Shown: positions 1-14,324 of the stretch, piece by piece | How the letters are laid out: each line of letters starts with the position of its first letter | Position numbering within the stretch: the stretch's first letter is position 1 | Source of the DNA: Isoetes taiwanensis | Taxonomy: Eukaryota > Streptophyta > Lycopodiopsida > Isoetales > Isoetaceae | Assembly (NCBI GenBank): GCA_021234155.1 | Contig: JAJEKV010000017.1 | Coordinates: 17,618,372 to 17,682,371 of the forward strand | DNA: 64,000 nucleotides | Direction: 5' to 3' | The notes under the pieces: model-generated | What the model saw: only the letters and a program-made list of their open reading frames with translations | Databases searched by the model: none | Told to the model about the DNA's origin: nothing | Program-made: the position numbers and the translations under genes

Positions 1-73
1 ATATAAATGGTAATAACGTAGTGTTGACCTGCAGGCCAATAAGAGCGCTCTGGAGGGCCACGAGGTCGAACTA

Positions 74-610
74 CGAAGACTTGCAACACAAATTTTGTTA
101 TAACGTGTTGCAAGGGATGAAGAGTACCTTAGAAGTGTAAATTTTGTATGAAATTGATAAACTTTGATAAACTTAAATGTTGTATTAAGTAAGGTTAATA
201 ATTACCTTGTGTGGATTAAGTTATGAAATCATAAGTTAATTGGATAATGAAATAGTACAGTAATGTCTTAAACATTACCTTAGAGTAGTTCTAATAATTA
301 AGATAGTAGTAAGTATGTAATTATAGATATTGTAAAATTAATACAGGATTTTAAGGTGCGAAGACTTGCAACACAAATTTTGTTGGAATGTGTTGCAAGG
401 AATGAAGAGCACCTTAAATAATAATTGTATATGAAAGTGTTAAATTGTGATAAACTAAATGTTGTGATAACGGAGACTAATAAGTACCTTGTTTTTATAG
501 AAGTTACGATTTGACAAGTTATTTGATAATGTAATGGCGTAATAATGATTTAAAAATATTACCTTAAGGTAATCTTAATAAATGTGTAAGTATTATAGTA
601 GTATATCGTA
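74..610 (+). repeat. Diverged tandem duplication, about 285-bp unit
   Basis: The block starting CGAAGACTTGCAACACAAAT occurs at 74 and again at 359. In both copies it is followed by the same order of landmarks: GTGTTGCAAGG, ATGAAGAG(T/C)ACCTTA, GATAAACT and a later ATTACCTTA. The second copy fades near 610. It sits in the 3' untranslated part of the element and looks non-coding. Confidence 0.7.
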
Positions 611-679
611 TGCATCAGGTTGATTGCAGGTTAGGAAGATTCCAAGGTGGGGAGACCCACGATGCTGCGGACCGCATCA

Positions 680-696
680 TTTCAAGGTGGGGAGAA
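680..696 (+). promoter_or_regulatory. Polypurine tract (plus-strand primer site) before the LTR
   Basis: TTTCAAGGTGGGGAGAA abuts the LTR start TGTGACGTTCC at 697. A purine tract of the AAGGTGGGGAG kind next to the 3' LTR is the usual primer for plus-strand DNA synthesis in Ty3 elements. A second copy, TTCCAAGGTGGGGAGA, lies 40 bp upstream at 640-655, as if the tract region had been duplicated. Confidence 0.7.
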
Positions 697-2198
697 TGTG
701 ACGTTCCAGTACGATATACGGTCTCAAGACGATATCGTCTTCGCGACCGCCACGCGTACCGCCGTCCAATCGACGCGTGTAATAAGCGTGTACCAAGCAA
801 GGTCGCCCTAGGGGCAACTTGCAATGGTGCGCTTACACTTAGCAATGCGCGGCACTTTTAGACCTTTAACCCATTAAAGGTAGACCAAGGGTCATGGAAA
901 CCCTAAACCTAACCGATAGCCTACATAAGGCACCAAACCCTAACTTTTCCTTTTAAGCCCCACGGACCTTCCGAAAGTTCCGATTCGGGGCACGAGGAGT
1001 CAATTCCAACTCCCATGATTTGTCCAGGCGCCCCAGCTTGTCGATCGTCCTCCCACCGCATTTCGGCGAAGCGTAGACATGGACACCTTTGGATCGAGAG
1101 GAGTGAACCAGGGGATCGGTATTTAGTCGATTGAATAGCCTAAACCTTATTCCAGCCTTGAACCAAAGGGTTTAGCCTATTAAATCACCCCTAGTAGCCA
1201 AGCGGATCCCGAGATTGACTCTAACTAAAGAACCTACCTCTATGTATGATATAGATTAGTTCTTATTCTTTAGTTCTATGATGATGCGATGGACGGATGA
1301 ATTCTGTGAACTCACTGTATTGGGAAGGGGGGTAGAGACTTGAAGCTTAGTAGATGATGCTCCTAGATAGTCCCTCTTAGTGCATTACTAGATTTCGGCC
1401 TGTGTACAAGAACCCCACCTGGTTGTGGGTGAAGGGGCCAGACTGGCTTAGAATGAGGTTCGTGTTCTGACCCTTGACCCATCCCTCCCTCGGTGTGTAA
1501 GGCCTACCGGGGGATCGAGTGACTAGGTCTAATGGCTTGCCACCGAGTGTGGGTAAGGCATGGGCTCGACACCCGTGGGGTGGAGTTCACCTTCCAGTGG
1601 GTTAAGTCGAATAAGGGCAGTGGCCCTCTAGTCACCTTGGGTCAGCATGTAGATCTCTGGAGGGAGTGATCCCTACCTGCCCCATCGGGACTGGGGAGAT
1701 GTAACCTAGGAATAGCCCCTTTGGCTATGCACCCGGCGGGCTACAGTCAGGTCCCAACACTTTTCAACCTACTCTGCAAAGTGTGCATAGGAGGGGCGGA
1801 TGGAGTGGACAACCCAATGCCATGTTCTTATGCCAGCCCAATCCATTGTCATGATTCTGTTTGCAATGAACTCTGGAGGCCCAAGCTTGTCAGTCTATCC
1901 CTGTGTCTAAGCCTTGGGTAGGAACTTCCTTTGTATTGTGCTGATCTTTGTCTATGCAGATATGTGGTGAGCCATCCTTCGAGATGGTCATGATGTGCTT
2001 TGATGTATATGTACTTACATATGTTTACGCTTCCGCAGCTAGGTAGGCCCTGAGGGAGACAGGGTAAATGACACCTTCATTCTTCCCACTGGATTGCAGT
2101 GATGTGTGGAGGGCCTTGTATCAGCGTGGAGCTGGTATATGGGATGAACTCCTGTTTGTATACAATGAGTGCACCGTATATGAGTAGGGGACGTCACA
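697..2198 (+). mobile_element. LTR A (3' LTR of the element entering from the left)
   Basis: Begins TGTGACGTTCC right after the polypurine tract and ends GGGGACGTCACA, so the ends are TG...CA inside a longer inverted repeat (TGTGACGT / ACGTCACA). About 1.5 kb. It shares ordered blocks with the LTRs at 2.2, 12.8, 37.8 and 46.3 kb: a GGCCTGTG(T/C)ACAAGA block, the GACTGGGGAGAT block, the GTGTGCATAGGAGGGGCGGA block and a CCGTATATG block near the end. Sequence between the blocks is strongly diverged from those copies, so it belongs to the same superfamily but a different or older lineage. Short open frames inside it are chance frames. Confidence 0.75.
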
Positions 2199-3751
2199 TA
2201 TACTTCAAAGTACGCTTAGGGGAGCATGGCCAAGTTATATTATATAACTTTGCCAACCATAGGATGGAACTATTTCCACATGGCCCCATCCTATTGGGCA
2301 ACCCGCCACACGGATGCACCCTAGTAGAGCCACGTGGCATGACATGGCAACCCTAACATAATTATGACCTAACCCTAACCCGAAGCCACTTTTGGATCCT
2401 ACCATCTTGGAACCCTATTTCGCCCGAAATTCCATTTCGAGAACCGTTTGTCGCAGCATAGCACGGATTAGCAGCCCCAAGACAGTGATTACGTCACAAG
2501 GAGCGGGAGCTACCCCGTCTCACTTGTAAGCCATGGAGACCCCAGGAGCAGGTGGAAGTTCCTCCAAAGAGGTATTTGGAGTAGTTTCTTAGGTAGACCA
2601 TCTGGAAGGTAGGACTCCAAATAAGCTAGTATCTTGTATTTCTAGTAGAGCCCCCCTAAAATCCTCAGTTCGGATCTTGAACCCTAATCAATGAACCCTA
2701 ACTATAAGTTAGATGTATATGATTAAATTAAATGTATTTTTATTATTATCATGTATTTGAGATATGATGTTGGTTGGTCATGTTTGCTCCTCTTATATTA
2801 GGAAGAAGGGTAGAGACCTAGTAGCCGCTATTTAGATGTTGCTCCTAGTTTAGACCCCTTAGTTCCTATTAGATGCAGCCTGTGCGTAGATCCCATCAGG
2901 CTATGGAGGCTATGAAGTGACTGAGCACCACACAATGGGTCAATGGTAAGATAGAGGGAGTCCTTGTTGAGCGCAGCTATTGGGAACTTGGAGCAAGCTA
3001 GGCTTATAGCCGGTCACTTCGAGAAGGCCGGGTATGAGTCCGACACTTCCTGGGCCAATGGTGCCGCCCTGACCCTCAGGAGTTGTAGGTGTTGGCCTGG
3101 CTCTTGTTTTGGGAAGTTCAGTCGGGTAAGGATGTGTGTCGCCACGATCCTCTAGCTGCCTATCGAGCCATTGTCTTCCAGGAAGGGGAGATGCAACCCT
3201 TCCTACCTCATCGGACTGGGGAGATGCAACCTGGAGTAGCCTTGTTGGGTGATTACCAAGAGGTTACATCTCCGATAGATTACAGTCCCAACAAAGCCTA
3301 ATTTAGCCCATCTGCAAAGTATGTGCAGGAGGGGCGGACGGAGCGGTCAACCCTAGCCATTGTCTATAGCCAACCCCACCATTATTATATCTCAGTCTGC
3401 TCTATCTTGAGGCCTAGCCATCGGTCTACTTTCCCTTACGAGTCTGAGCCTGGGCATGAGCTTATATGTTTTATGATATGTTGTTATCTTTGATATATCT
3501 ATAGATGGATGGATGTGCTACCCTCCGTGGTAGTTGATTATGTTATATTATTGACAATGCTGACATTGTAGTATACTTCCGCCATTATAGGAGCCCATAG
3601 GGGACGGGCGCAAAAGACACCTCCGTGTTTTCCTACCTGTGCCCTGGCCATCCCAGGAACGAGGCAGACGGAGGGCCCATGTAGCAGATGATGCTGGATG
3701 GGGGGTTTCTCGTAGGGTATACGACGGGGCTATACTTAGGAGAGCGTCACA
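2199..3751 (+). mobile_element. LTR B, diverged LTR fused directly to LTR A
   Basis: The right end is clear: GGAGAGCGTCACA at 3751, the family's terminal signature. The left end abuts LTR A with no internal region between them. Shared blocks include AGACC(T)AGTAGCC/TGCTCCTAG near 2817-2850, ATAGCCGGTCACT near 3005, CATCGGACTGGGGAGATG near 3209, GTGTGCAGGAGGGGCGGACGG near 3322 and ACCTCCGTGTTTTCC near 3620. Its left boundary near 2199 is approximate, because the family's left end motif is degenerate here. Confidence 0.6.
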
Positions 3752-4166
3752 CCTACAAGTATAGCTAGAAAAGGATGGCCATTGTGATAGACCATTGTAC
3801 TTTGCAAGGCGAAGTTGTAACACGTCCTTTGCTAAAGGGTCAAACTTTGTGAGTTGTTCTATCCTTGTGTGTGCATTGAATTCTCCCAATAATATGACCC
3901 GTCCCAACTATCTATGTTAGTGTATGTCATTGTATAGATCGACATAGGGTCCAACCTATCCACATCTGTGCAGTAGTAATAGAAGTTAGAATCTGCATGT
4001 GAAAAGTAGCATGCTGCCTGAAAGAGGGGGTCGCCACTGCAATTTTGTACTTGTACCCACAAGTAACAACTGTGCCTGCCCATCTTTTGCAGAGAGACTG
4101 ACAGTGCCAAGGCTGTTCAATAGTAACAGGCAATACACCCATATCTCTGCTTACCTGTGCACTCAT
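3752..4166 (-). pseudogene. LINE endonuclease (EEP domain) fragment, frameshifted and truncated
   Basis: Read on the minus strand, two overlapping frames give the order expected of an apurinic-type endonuclease of a non-LTR retrotransposon: CYLWVQVQN, then FQAACYFSHADSNFYYY, then GRVILLGEFNAHT, the last matching the conserved G-x-ILLGDFNAR core. The frame changes between the second and third motifs, near 3900. The similarity stops where LTR B ends (3751), so the rest of the endonuclease and any reverse transcriptase were lost or displaced there. The family assignment rests on motif recognition. The copy is not functional. Confidence 0.6.
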
Positions 4167-5761
<1,595 letters not shown>

Positions 5762-5809
5762 GTGTGTGGTCACATGTCTAGTTGGATGCTGCATAGTGGC
5801 GTGACGTTA

Positions 5810-5938
<129 letters not shown>

Positions 5939-8900
5939 CCCTTTTATAGATTCGAAGAAGAAACCCACATCCTCCACAAATCATTGGAAGCCATCTTTAT
6001 GCGGAGCTCATTGAATCTATGTAGATTCAAATCTGGCACTAAAGTGCTCATATAGCTTTCATATGATGCTTCTGCAAATCAATGCTCTTTGAATCAAATA
6101 TATCTTCTTTGAGTCAAGGCTGCATAATATAGAGGACATAACAAAATCATTGTTTGGTTAAACAAGCCCCATCATAGTTTAGAAGCGTCTTTGCTTGAAG
6201 AAGAGGGGGCATGGCTAGGCATCTTTAAGGTTTTAATCACATACCTTCAATATTCCTTGCACTGTGAAGGAGGCCTTTAGGCTCAGAGGTTCAATTCCTC
6301 TGCTTCTAGTGTATAGGAGGTCGAGTGCAGACCATGTAGAAGGAAAACTAAGATTGTGTCCTTGGGCTCTTTGATTGTGGAAGATTCATTAATGATAGCC
6401 ATTATTTCACTAACATTATAATTATGCCACAAATGCCCTGCAACCATTCCATTTTGATTAAAAACAATTGTCATCCCACATGCTTTATTTTAAATAACAA
6501 AAGCACAACATCTTTACACACAACTCAGATGTGTTGCTTCTAGAGGCAAGAAATAGATCACCAGAGGAACCAAACTAGTATGTATATTCAAAATTAAAAA
6601 AGAGTAGAAGTAGAAGCTGCCCTTCTATACACTAGAAGCAGTGGAAGAAACTGGCCTTGAGGCCTTCACTAGAAAATATCTTCTGCATCAGAAGCAAGAA
6701 ATGGTGCTTTTCTATTATGGTAGAACTTGGTCATGCAAACCTACAAAAAGAAGAGGATTTGCCTACCCAGTCCCTCTAAAAACTAGAGGGTTGAAGGACA
6801 TATATGCAAACTCCTCCATCATCGATACAAAGCGGGCAATTAAAGAAACCAACTAGAAGAATCAGTAGAATAAATATATTCATGAAATTTGCGAATCAAA
6901 TCCATTTGACATGATACTATGATGAGGCACTAGAGAGAGACGCGAAAGAATGACAATTGTTTCAGAGCTTATAATCTGAGCTCCGTATATCAGAATTAGA
7001 TGATCCTGGGATTATTGGAAAGCTGCAAAGAGCTTCATATTGATACATGATTCAACCCTGATCTATCAAGTAGGTATCTGCTTTTTGCACATTTCCATTC
7101 GGGTACCCCTTTTTGCCGTGCATGCACTGCAGATTTGACAGTAAGATACCTTTTAATCAGAATTCCTAATGACTCAGTTTTCACTTATTTGTATTGCGTT
7201 GAAAAGTTCTCTTCAAGGTCATTCTATTGGTGCATGATATGGCCATGCTTAGTTGACTTTTCTGAGTCTAAACAACATCTATACGATCTAATTTAGTTAT
7301 ATTTTTAAAGATCTTGCACTCTATTATTATTTTCTTCTTGCCATCACAAGAAGAAAAAATATTGACTCAGGTCTTGTGCATTTTTGAGTTTTCAAAATGA
7401 GAAGTAATTCTTGCTTGATAAAAGATTCTCAACATCAGCCTCAACAGTCTGGCAGTCTGACAATGGTGGGTGTTCAATAGTCTAAACTAATTGGTCCTCA
7501 AAGACTATTGTTGGACGAGAATAATAGACCTGATATTGCAAGGAATTTTTAGTCCTCAATAGCCAGTGCTAGAGATCAGGCCTGACACATTTATCTTCCT
7601 AGATCAGAAGGATCTTTAAAGTGTTGTAAACCTGCAAGTTCAATGCTTTTCACCTATCCTTCGTGATCAGGTACAAATTATTCATTCCGAGGGAGGGATG
7701 GCATCCGCATGTATGACTGTGTCTATTGTGAAATGGAAATAATTGTTATAATTAATAAAGACTTTGGTATCCCAGACACTGATGACCTATATGTGGGACA
7801 TTAGAAGAGTTACTGCTACAGCAGAAGCGACGTGTGGAGAGAGAGTGCATACATTGGAAAGTGAACATGCTGAGGTGGGAGTATAGACATCTCCACATTC
7901 TCTAGTAGACCAGCAACCTCAACATTAAGCTAGCGAACAAGAGCAGGCTGCCTCAGTGTCTGTTGCTACCAGGATCCTGAACTTGCGTATTATAGGGGTT
8001 GTAAAGACAGAGACTAATATCCATTCAGACGTTGATGGGGCTTTGCATTTCTTCATTGACATCATGTATGTGAAGGTTGCTGGAGTTGTCTCTGCTACTC
8101 GGGTGGGAGCAGCAAGACCTGACCGTCCTCGACATCTTTTGGTTTGGTTTCAAGATGCTCTTAGCTGCCAACATGTTCTTTAGCATGGCAACCATCTCAG
8201 GGGGATCAGTTCCTTAGTATAGGGGGACCTCTCCCCTCTTCAAATGCATAATCACCAGGAGGAGCTCCGCAAGTTGTGGGCAGCCCGCCTTTAAAAGAAA
8301 TGGGTGGCATACAGAGGAGGCACAACAATTACTCTAGATTAATGGTCTATCAATCCTTGGATTGGCTATGTCTAGATAATTTAAATATTATAAAATTTCC
8401 ATTAGCATTAACATTATCTTTTTTTCTACGTTTGGGCTTTCCTGCCCCTTTTGTTGTTCAGGTCCCATGGCCAATTTGGTCTTCATAGACATTGAAAAAC
8501 CTACTTACTTACCTACCTACCTACCTACCTATCTATCTATCCATCCATCCAAATTTGGACATAACTATAAATGGTTAACAAAAATAATTGCACACAACAC
8601 ACATGAGCATTCTACGTATCTAGACACATGAAATAAAAAGGTTAACTCTTATAATACCTAGAAAAAGAATTGCGGTAACTTTCTACCTAACATATGCCCT
8701 TCCATCGCCTAACTAGCAGTTGCTCCAACTATAGCCTGGGTCACCATCCATCAATACAAAATTACAATCCTGCATTAAGTGCTGCCACTGTTCACATTCA
8801 ATATCCTAAACAATTTTTTACCCTTTTGCCACTCTTGCTAGCCTCAAGTTCAATTATATTCTCCACAAGAAATCAAACTACATGAGCACCAACTAAACCA

Positions 8901-10314
8901 ACCAATATAGCCGAAAGTGCACCTCTCTCATGAGGTCTTAGCACTGCTTTATGTTGAGATGTCATCCTCCTTTTTAGAACAGAAGGAGGAATCCAGAGAT
9001 TGCTAAATGCTCTGTATCTTTTTGCCATGAGACGAGAAGGAAAATAAATCAGAGTAAGACTAAGACTACAGTAGTAGGCAAAGAGAAAACATATCAAAAT
9101 GCTATTTGAAGGACAATTTTAAGTACATTGGAATAGAATTTACTGATGATTCATAAATGGAATATTGGGTTATATAATGTCTTTATTATATGGAAAAAAA
9201 TATGCAAGTAAGACAGTGGTACGTGCAAAAGATCATGTATAGGATGGTGTTGGTACATTAGTGGTGTTGTTGTATGGATGTCTAGTTTTACCAAGAAGTA
9301 AATAAGATAATATTGAGAAAGTGCAGAAAAGATTTTTATGGCAGGAGCTACGCGTGAAGGTTCGATGATGTTAACTGCAGTAGCCTGAAGTAGACATGAT
9401 CCCACTTGAAACTGAAGCACTATATCAAATGCATGTTTTGTATGCTAGATTAGTGCATATGGATGGATCACGATTATCTCTTCAAGCCTTCTATAATCAA
9501 ATCAAATGACTCATATATTAGATGGTATCAACAACTTATCTCATGGTCCAAATGGTGGGGCATTAGTCTCTCAGAAGTACCAAATACTGATGTCGGTATA
9601 TGAGATTTGTAACAGATAGAATACTACGAAAAACTATGGGCTTAGCCAGGAGTTAAGATGAAGTTTTATCTGCGCGAAGTGAATCCAATGTTGATTTATG
9701 TGGAACAAGATTATGTGTATGCAGGCATACCAATGAAGAAAAAGAGTTTTATATTGCAGGCAAGGTTAAATAGTCATCATCTAGAGATTGAGGTAGGTAG
9801 AGGAAGTATACTACGTGAGGTCAAGTTCTGCCCTTGCTGTTGGGAATCTCAAATTGGAAGTGAACAATATGTTTTTCTAGTGCAATATGCTTGCTCAATT
9901 ACGCAAAAAATATAGCATTCGGAATTGCTTTTTCTGAGCTTCTTTCCTTACAACCAACACTCATGGGGGCAATATCCTAGTGGTGGGAGCTTCGAAAAGA
10001 AACTCTTGATTGAACCAGTATGCTGATGAGCTTGAGGCCCAAGGCCTTGCATAGTTGTGTTATGTCACCTATGGACCTGGGGTCTCAAAGAGCATGATAG
10101 ATAAAATAAAATAAAATGAAATTTATAAGCATTCACCAAGTCCCCATTCTTCTTGTCCCTTGGTCAAGTTAATTTACGTGTAAAGCAATACTAAAAGCAA
10201 ATGCCAAATCGACTTCGTATTTTCATAGGCTATTTTCTAAATAAAACGCAAGAACAATATTTTAATGGCAGTAGCTAAATAATTTTTTTTACAAGGATAG
10301 AGGAGCTCCTAGCT
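5939..10314. other. No recognisable gene; one short tetranucleotide repeat
   Basis: The longest frames are 60-90 codons and lack recognisable motifs. A short ACCT/ATCT/ATCC tract lies at 8497-8552. The last few hundred bases before 10315 must contain the CLPP3 promoter, but no clear TATA box at a sensible distance stands out; a T-rich patch (AATTTTTTTTAC) lies about 30 bp before the start codon. Confidence 0.5.
8497..8552. repeat. (ACCT)n/(ATCT)n/(ATCC)n microsatellite
   Basis: A compound tetranucleotide tract: CTTACTTACCTACC units drift into ATCTATCT and then CCATCCATCC. Confidence 0.9.
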
Positions 10315-11751
10315 ATGGCGACTGCATCATCTGTCATGGCAAGAGTAACTACCTTTTTACCAACATCCACCCATTTTTGCACCTCCGAGCTTCCATGCAA
10401 TAGACCCACAAGCTTGTGTTCTTTCCGGCCTCTCAGATGCAAAATGGGCGCCTATGATTCTCTCACAAAAAATGTTTCCCCAACTATGTTTGAGGCTGCA
10501 CCGTTTGGTATATATGGATCTCAAGCTCCTGCGATGTCTCCTCAACGTTCTGCAGAGGCAGATGTAATGGGTTTGCTTTTGAGACAGAGAACTGTGGTTT
10601 TAGGTTATGAAATGAATGATTTTGTAGCAGATGCCATCATCAGCCAGCTGTTGTTGCTTGATGCAAATGATCCTACTAAGCCTATTCGTCTGTTTATTAA
10701 TTGCCCCGGTGGCTCAGTGAGGTAAGTTAACATTGGGATTCAGCTGTATTATGATTTTGTTATCTCTTTTGAATTGTAGATGTATATGAGTTCAGCATGA
10801 TGCCTACTGCATTACAATCATGTTCTGAAGTTTTAGAATACTCACTTTAATGCTATGGAGTTGCATGGAGTTCTCATTGACTGCTTCTAGCATTTCTGTC
10901 ATGCTCATATAAACCATTCCGCTATCCATTGTATCCAAACCAATACTTTGATTGGAACCATCAGCTTATTATGTTCTAATTAAGCCGACCTTGAACAAAG
11001 AAAAGATGTTGTGCAAGCACATACTTAGATCCTTGTACATGACAATATGCCAGTTAAACTAAAAAATTTGCACTTCTGAGAGTTTTCCACAACCAGGCCA
11101 CATACTTTGTATGCATTATTTCACAAATCTGATTCCAGCCATTTATTTCCGTTCAGTTGTCGCAGCGTCTCTCCACCTTATGTGCACATTATGTTAAATG
11201 TTACCTTGTCTTTCTGTTGTTATATCTATTTACATGCTGACTTACTTTTGGATGGCCAATTATATAGTGCTGCAATGGGTATTTATGACGCCATTCAACT
11301 ATGCCGTGCTGATGTTTCCACGATAGCATTTGGCTTGGCAGCATCAACTGCATCTATAATCCTTGCAGGAGGTTCAAAAGGCAAGCGATATGCAATGCCA
11401 AATGCTCGAATAATGGTCCATCAGCCTATGGGAGGAGCCAGTGGACAAGCCATTGATGTGGAAATCCAGGCCAAAGAAATTATGTATCATAAACAGAATT
11501 TTATTCGTATATTATCTGAAATTACAAGGCGACCATATGAGCAGGTGGAGAAAGATATTGATAGAGACAGATACATGTCCCCTGTCGAAGCACTGGAGTA
11601 CGGAATTATAGATGCCGTGATTGATAGAGAAGCCATTATTCCACTCGCTCCTGTACCAGAGAAAGTGCTTCGCAGGCCAGAGATGAGGGATGCAGAAGCT
11701 GATCCACTAAAGTTCTTGACACCAGTAATTCCAGATGATGAGATATTCTGA
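10315..11751 (+). CDS. CLPP3: Plastid ATP-dependent Clp protease proteolytic subunit 3 (ClpP3-like)
   Basis: Serine peptidase subunit (family S14) of the plastid Clp core, which with a Hsp100 partner degrades stromal proteins. Two exons: 10315-10721 and 11268-11751. The 546-nt intron has GTAAGT at its start and TATATAG at its end, and the join restores the Gly-Gly-Ser-x-Ser region in frame, giving 296 residues. Residues 1 to about 45 are Ser/Thr-rich and basic, as in a chloroplast transit peptide. The triad is complete with the usual spacing: Ser162 in GLAASTAS, His187 in RIMVHQP, Asp236 in DIDRDRYMSP (25 and 49 residues apart, as in bacterial ClpP). So this is a ClpP and not an inactive ClpR. 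The C-terminal tail ending IPDDEIF and the GYEMNDFVADAI segment are characteristic of plant ClpP3 rather than ClpP4, 5 or 6. No frameshift or stop is seen. It is the only apparently intact host gene in the window. Confidence 0.93.
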
Positions 11752-12786
11752 GGTTTTGAATCTTTTCCATGGAATAATTCTTACAAATTTGCAATCAAGA
11801 AGAAATTTCAGGCTTTTGAAAATAGCCAGTTTGTCTTTATTATTATGTGGATTAGTGTTATGCATGTTTTTTAGCCTACTTTCTCCTGATTATAAATGAT
11901 CACAAACCCAATGAGAGATCGGGCAAAGCCAAATGGCCCAGAAATTGTATGCAACAGAAAGATCATACCAACAGAAATTGCTAGAAGAGATATTAAAAGC
12001 TATTTCTCCTTCTATATATGATTGTTCTATTTCATGACTAGGTATTGCTCTGTCATTGACTTCCTAGAATGTAAGGTAACATGGTCAGTTTATACGAACA
12101 ACATAGCGACTGACAATGCTGATTTACCAATAGAGCGTGTTTCATGCTTTAGAATTTATGGTGGTTCATATTTTATCATTCTAGGCTGACAAACAGCCAT
12201 GATTTATCTTCGGAGACTAAGGCTGAAATTCCACTACTGGATGTGGCAGTTATCTATGTGGTATCAAATGTCATAAAACATAACTACAAGACTGGATGGG
12301 TGATTCTACACGAACAAGCATGGGATTCTTTGCACACGAGGCGGAAATCCAAAAGGACAGAAATCAGAAGGGGATGTTCCAAACCACAGGCTTTCTGGAG
12401 GTCGTTGAAAATTTTAGAAACAAGGTGCATGAACAATTCTGCTTCTTTCTAGAACAGCAATGGCCCACGAAAATATGGGACTCCAAATCAGTTACAACAG
12501 ATCCATCACAATAGAATGGGCTACTTCAAGAATCAATAGCTGCAATCTATAACTTCAAGATTACAACACATTTTGCAAGAACACATCTTTGTTCCAATAG
12601 ATCTATGTTAAATGTTCAACAACATGAAAACAATCCTGCTCAGTATAAAATAAACTGCCAACAACTAAGGATGCATGTAACTACAAATAGGAATCAATTC
12701 TACAAACTCAAATAACTTGCAACACATTCATTCCTCCTTTGAAGTCTTGAGGTCTCCTTTACCAAAGTATTCATAAACCAACTCAT
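11752..12786. other. CLPP3 3' flank, no further gene
   Basis: AT-rich 3' flank of CLPP3. Frames of up to 72 codons (12243-12514) show no motif. The last part, before 12787, may be the interrupted continuation of the minus-strand open frame on the far side of the solo LTR (see 14325-14590). Confidence 0.5.
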
Positions 12787-14324
12787 TGTGACGTTCCATA
12801 TATTTATACGCCTTTTAGGTATAAATACATGACACGTAACTATGAATAATTAATAGTGCATTAATTATTCATAAGCTAAGGTTAGCTATGCTAACTCATT
12901 AAATATTAAGGTGAAACCTAACCCTAAACCCTAATTCGAATTTAGGGCTTAACCTAATATTAAAAAGGCCTAAATTAATTAGGAATAACTAATCTAGAAC
13001 TGCCACCTGGCCCAAATTGATAGGGCAAGATAGACCTGCCAATTGGGACACCCAATTGGGGCTTCCACCCCAATTTGCCCCAAATCGATTTGGGGAAAAT
13101 TGGTGGAGGAGGAGCTGCTGCTCACCTTGGATTCCAGCCAGAAGGATGGAGAACCAGAGAGATAGCTATGATACCGGTTAGTTTTAGCGTAGCTTGTATT
13201 CTTCTGACCCTTATTTGAGTAGATGAATGATTAAATTCTATTCTATGATCTACTTATGATGATGATGGATGTTTGTATCTGATTCTGTTTTCTCTTTATG
13301 TTCCTCTTGTGTTCTATTGGATTAAAGGGGGCTAGAGACCTAAAGGCTATCTAGATTTAGTGATGCTCCTAGCTAGAACCCCTTAAATCCCATTAGATGC
13401 GGCCTGTGCACAAGAGCCCACTTGGCTGTGTATATTATGATGTGATTCAGCACCACATAACGAGTATGATGGTGAATCGGGGGTGGGGTCTTGCCTGCTA
13501 CATGACTCCTATAGTGTGCTAGGCTTATAGCCGGTCACTGAGAGGGCCGGGTATGGGTCTGACACTCCCTGGGTCGCCGATGACGTGCCAAATACTTATG
13601 TGGACGCCCTGGACTCGAACGGGCAGGTGAGCCGGCCTTTAGATTTAGGGAAGTAAGTCGGGTATGAACCGGGGGGTCACTGAGGTGGCACGTGTTCTCT
13701 AGCACACCCAGGGATCCATCATGCTCGGGGAGGGGACGCCTCTCTGACCTGCCTCATCGGACTGGGGAGATATAACCCGGAGTAGTTCCATAGGGTGATT
13801 CCATGGGATTGCGTCTCCGGAAGGCTACAATCACGCCATAACATGTTTCAGCCTATCTGCAAAGTGTGCACAGGAAGGACGGATGGAGTGGACTACCCTA
13901 GCCATTGTTCTATGCCAGCCAACGCCATGTTATACTTCTGTCTGCTGTTATCCGGAGGCCTTGACTGTCAGTCGACCCCCATGAGTCTGAGCCCGGGTTA
14001 GTGCCCTTATTTATGGTGCATTTCCTTTATTATGTTGGTATTCTGTTGTATTCTTATTGCTGATGATGGGCCACCCTTCGTGGTGGCTTATTATTTATTT
14101 GTATTGTTGCCAGGTGCTAATATGTATGTACGCTTCCGCCATATAGGATTCCCATAGAAGGCGTGGGACGAATGACACCTCCGTGTCCTTCACCCGGACA
14201 CTTGCCCATCACAAGTGGTCCGAGTCAGACGAAGGGCCTTTCTATGGTGGAGTAGTCGCCATGGAAGAGGGGATTTCCCGTATTTATTCGATGGAAGCAT
14301 CATATAGGTTCGGGGAGCGTCACA
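12787..14324 (+). mobile_element. LTR C, solo LTR with 5-bp target duplication
   Basis: Starts TGTGACGTTCC and ends GGGGAGCGTCACA, matching the ends of the 37.8-kb LTR. It shares the blocks GGCCTGTGCACAAGA, ATAGCCGGTCAC, CATCGGACTGGGGAGAT, GTGTGCACAGGA, AGGCGTGG and GACACCTCCGTGTCCTTC in order. It is flanked by CTCAT (12782-12786) and TTCAT (14325-14329), a 5-bp target duplication with one change. No primer site or internal region follows on either side, so this is a solo LTR left by recombination between two LTRs. Confidence 0.9.

Larger units (their letters stand above)
1..696 (+). mobile_element. 3' end of the internal region of a Ty3-type LTR retrotransposon
   Basis: This stretch lies directly upstream of an LTR (697-2198) and ends in a polypurine tract, so it is the non-coding 3' end of an element whose body lies off the left edge. 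No frame longer than about 35 codons precedes the LTR in a convincing way. It holds two copies of a roughly 285-bp unit and two copies of a purine tract, each annotated separately. No protein domain is visible. Confidence 0.6.
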
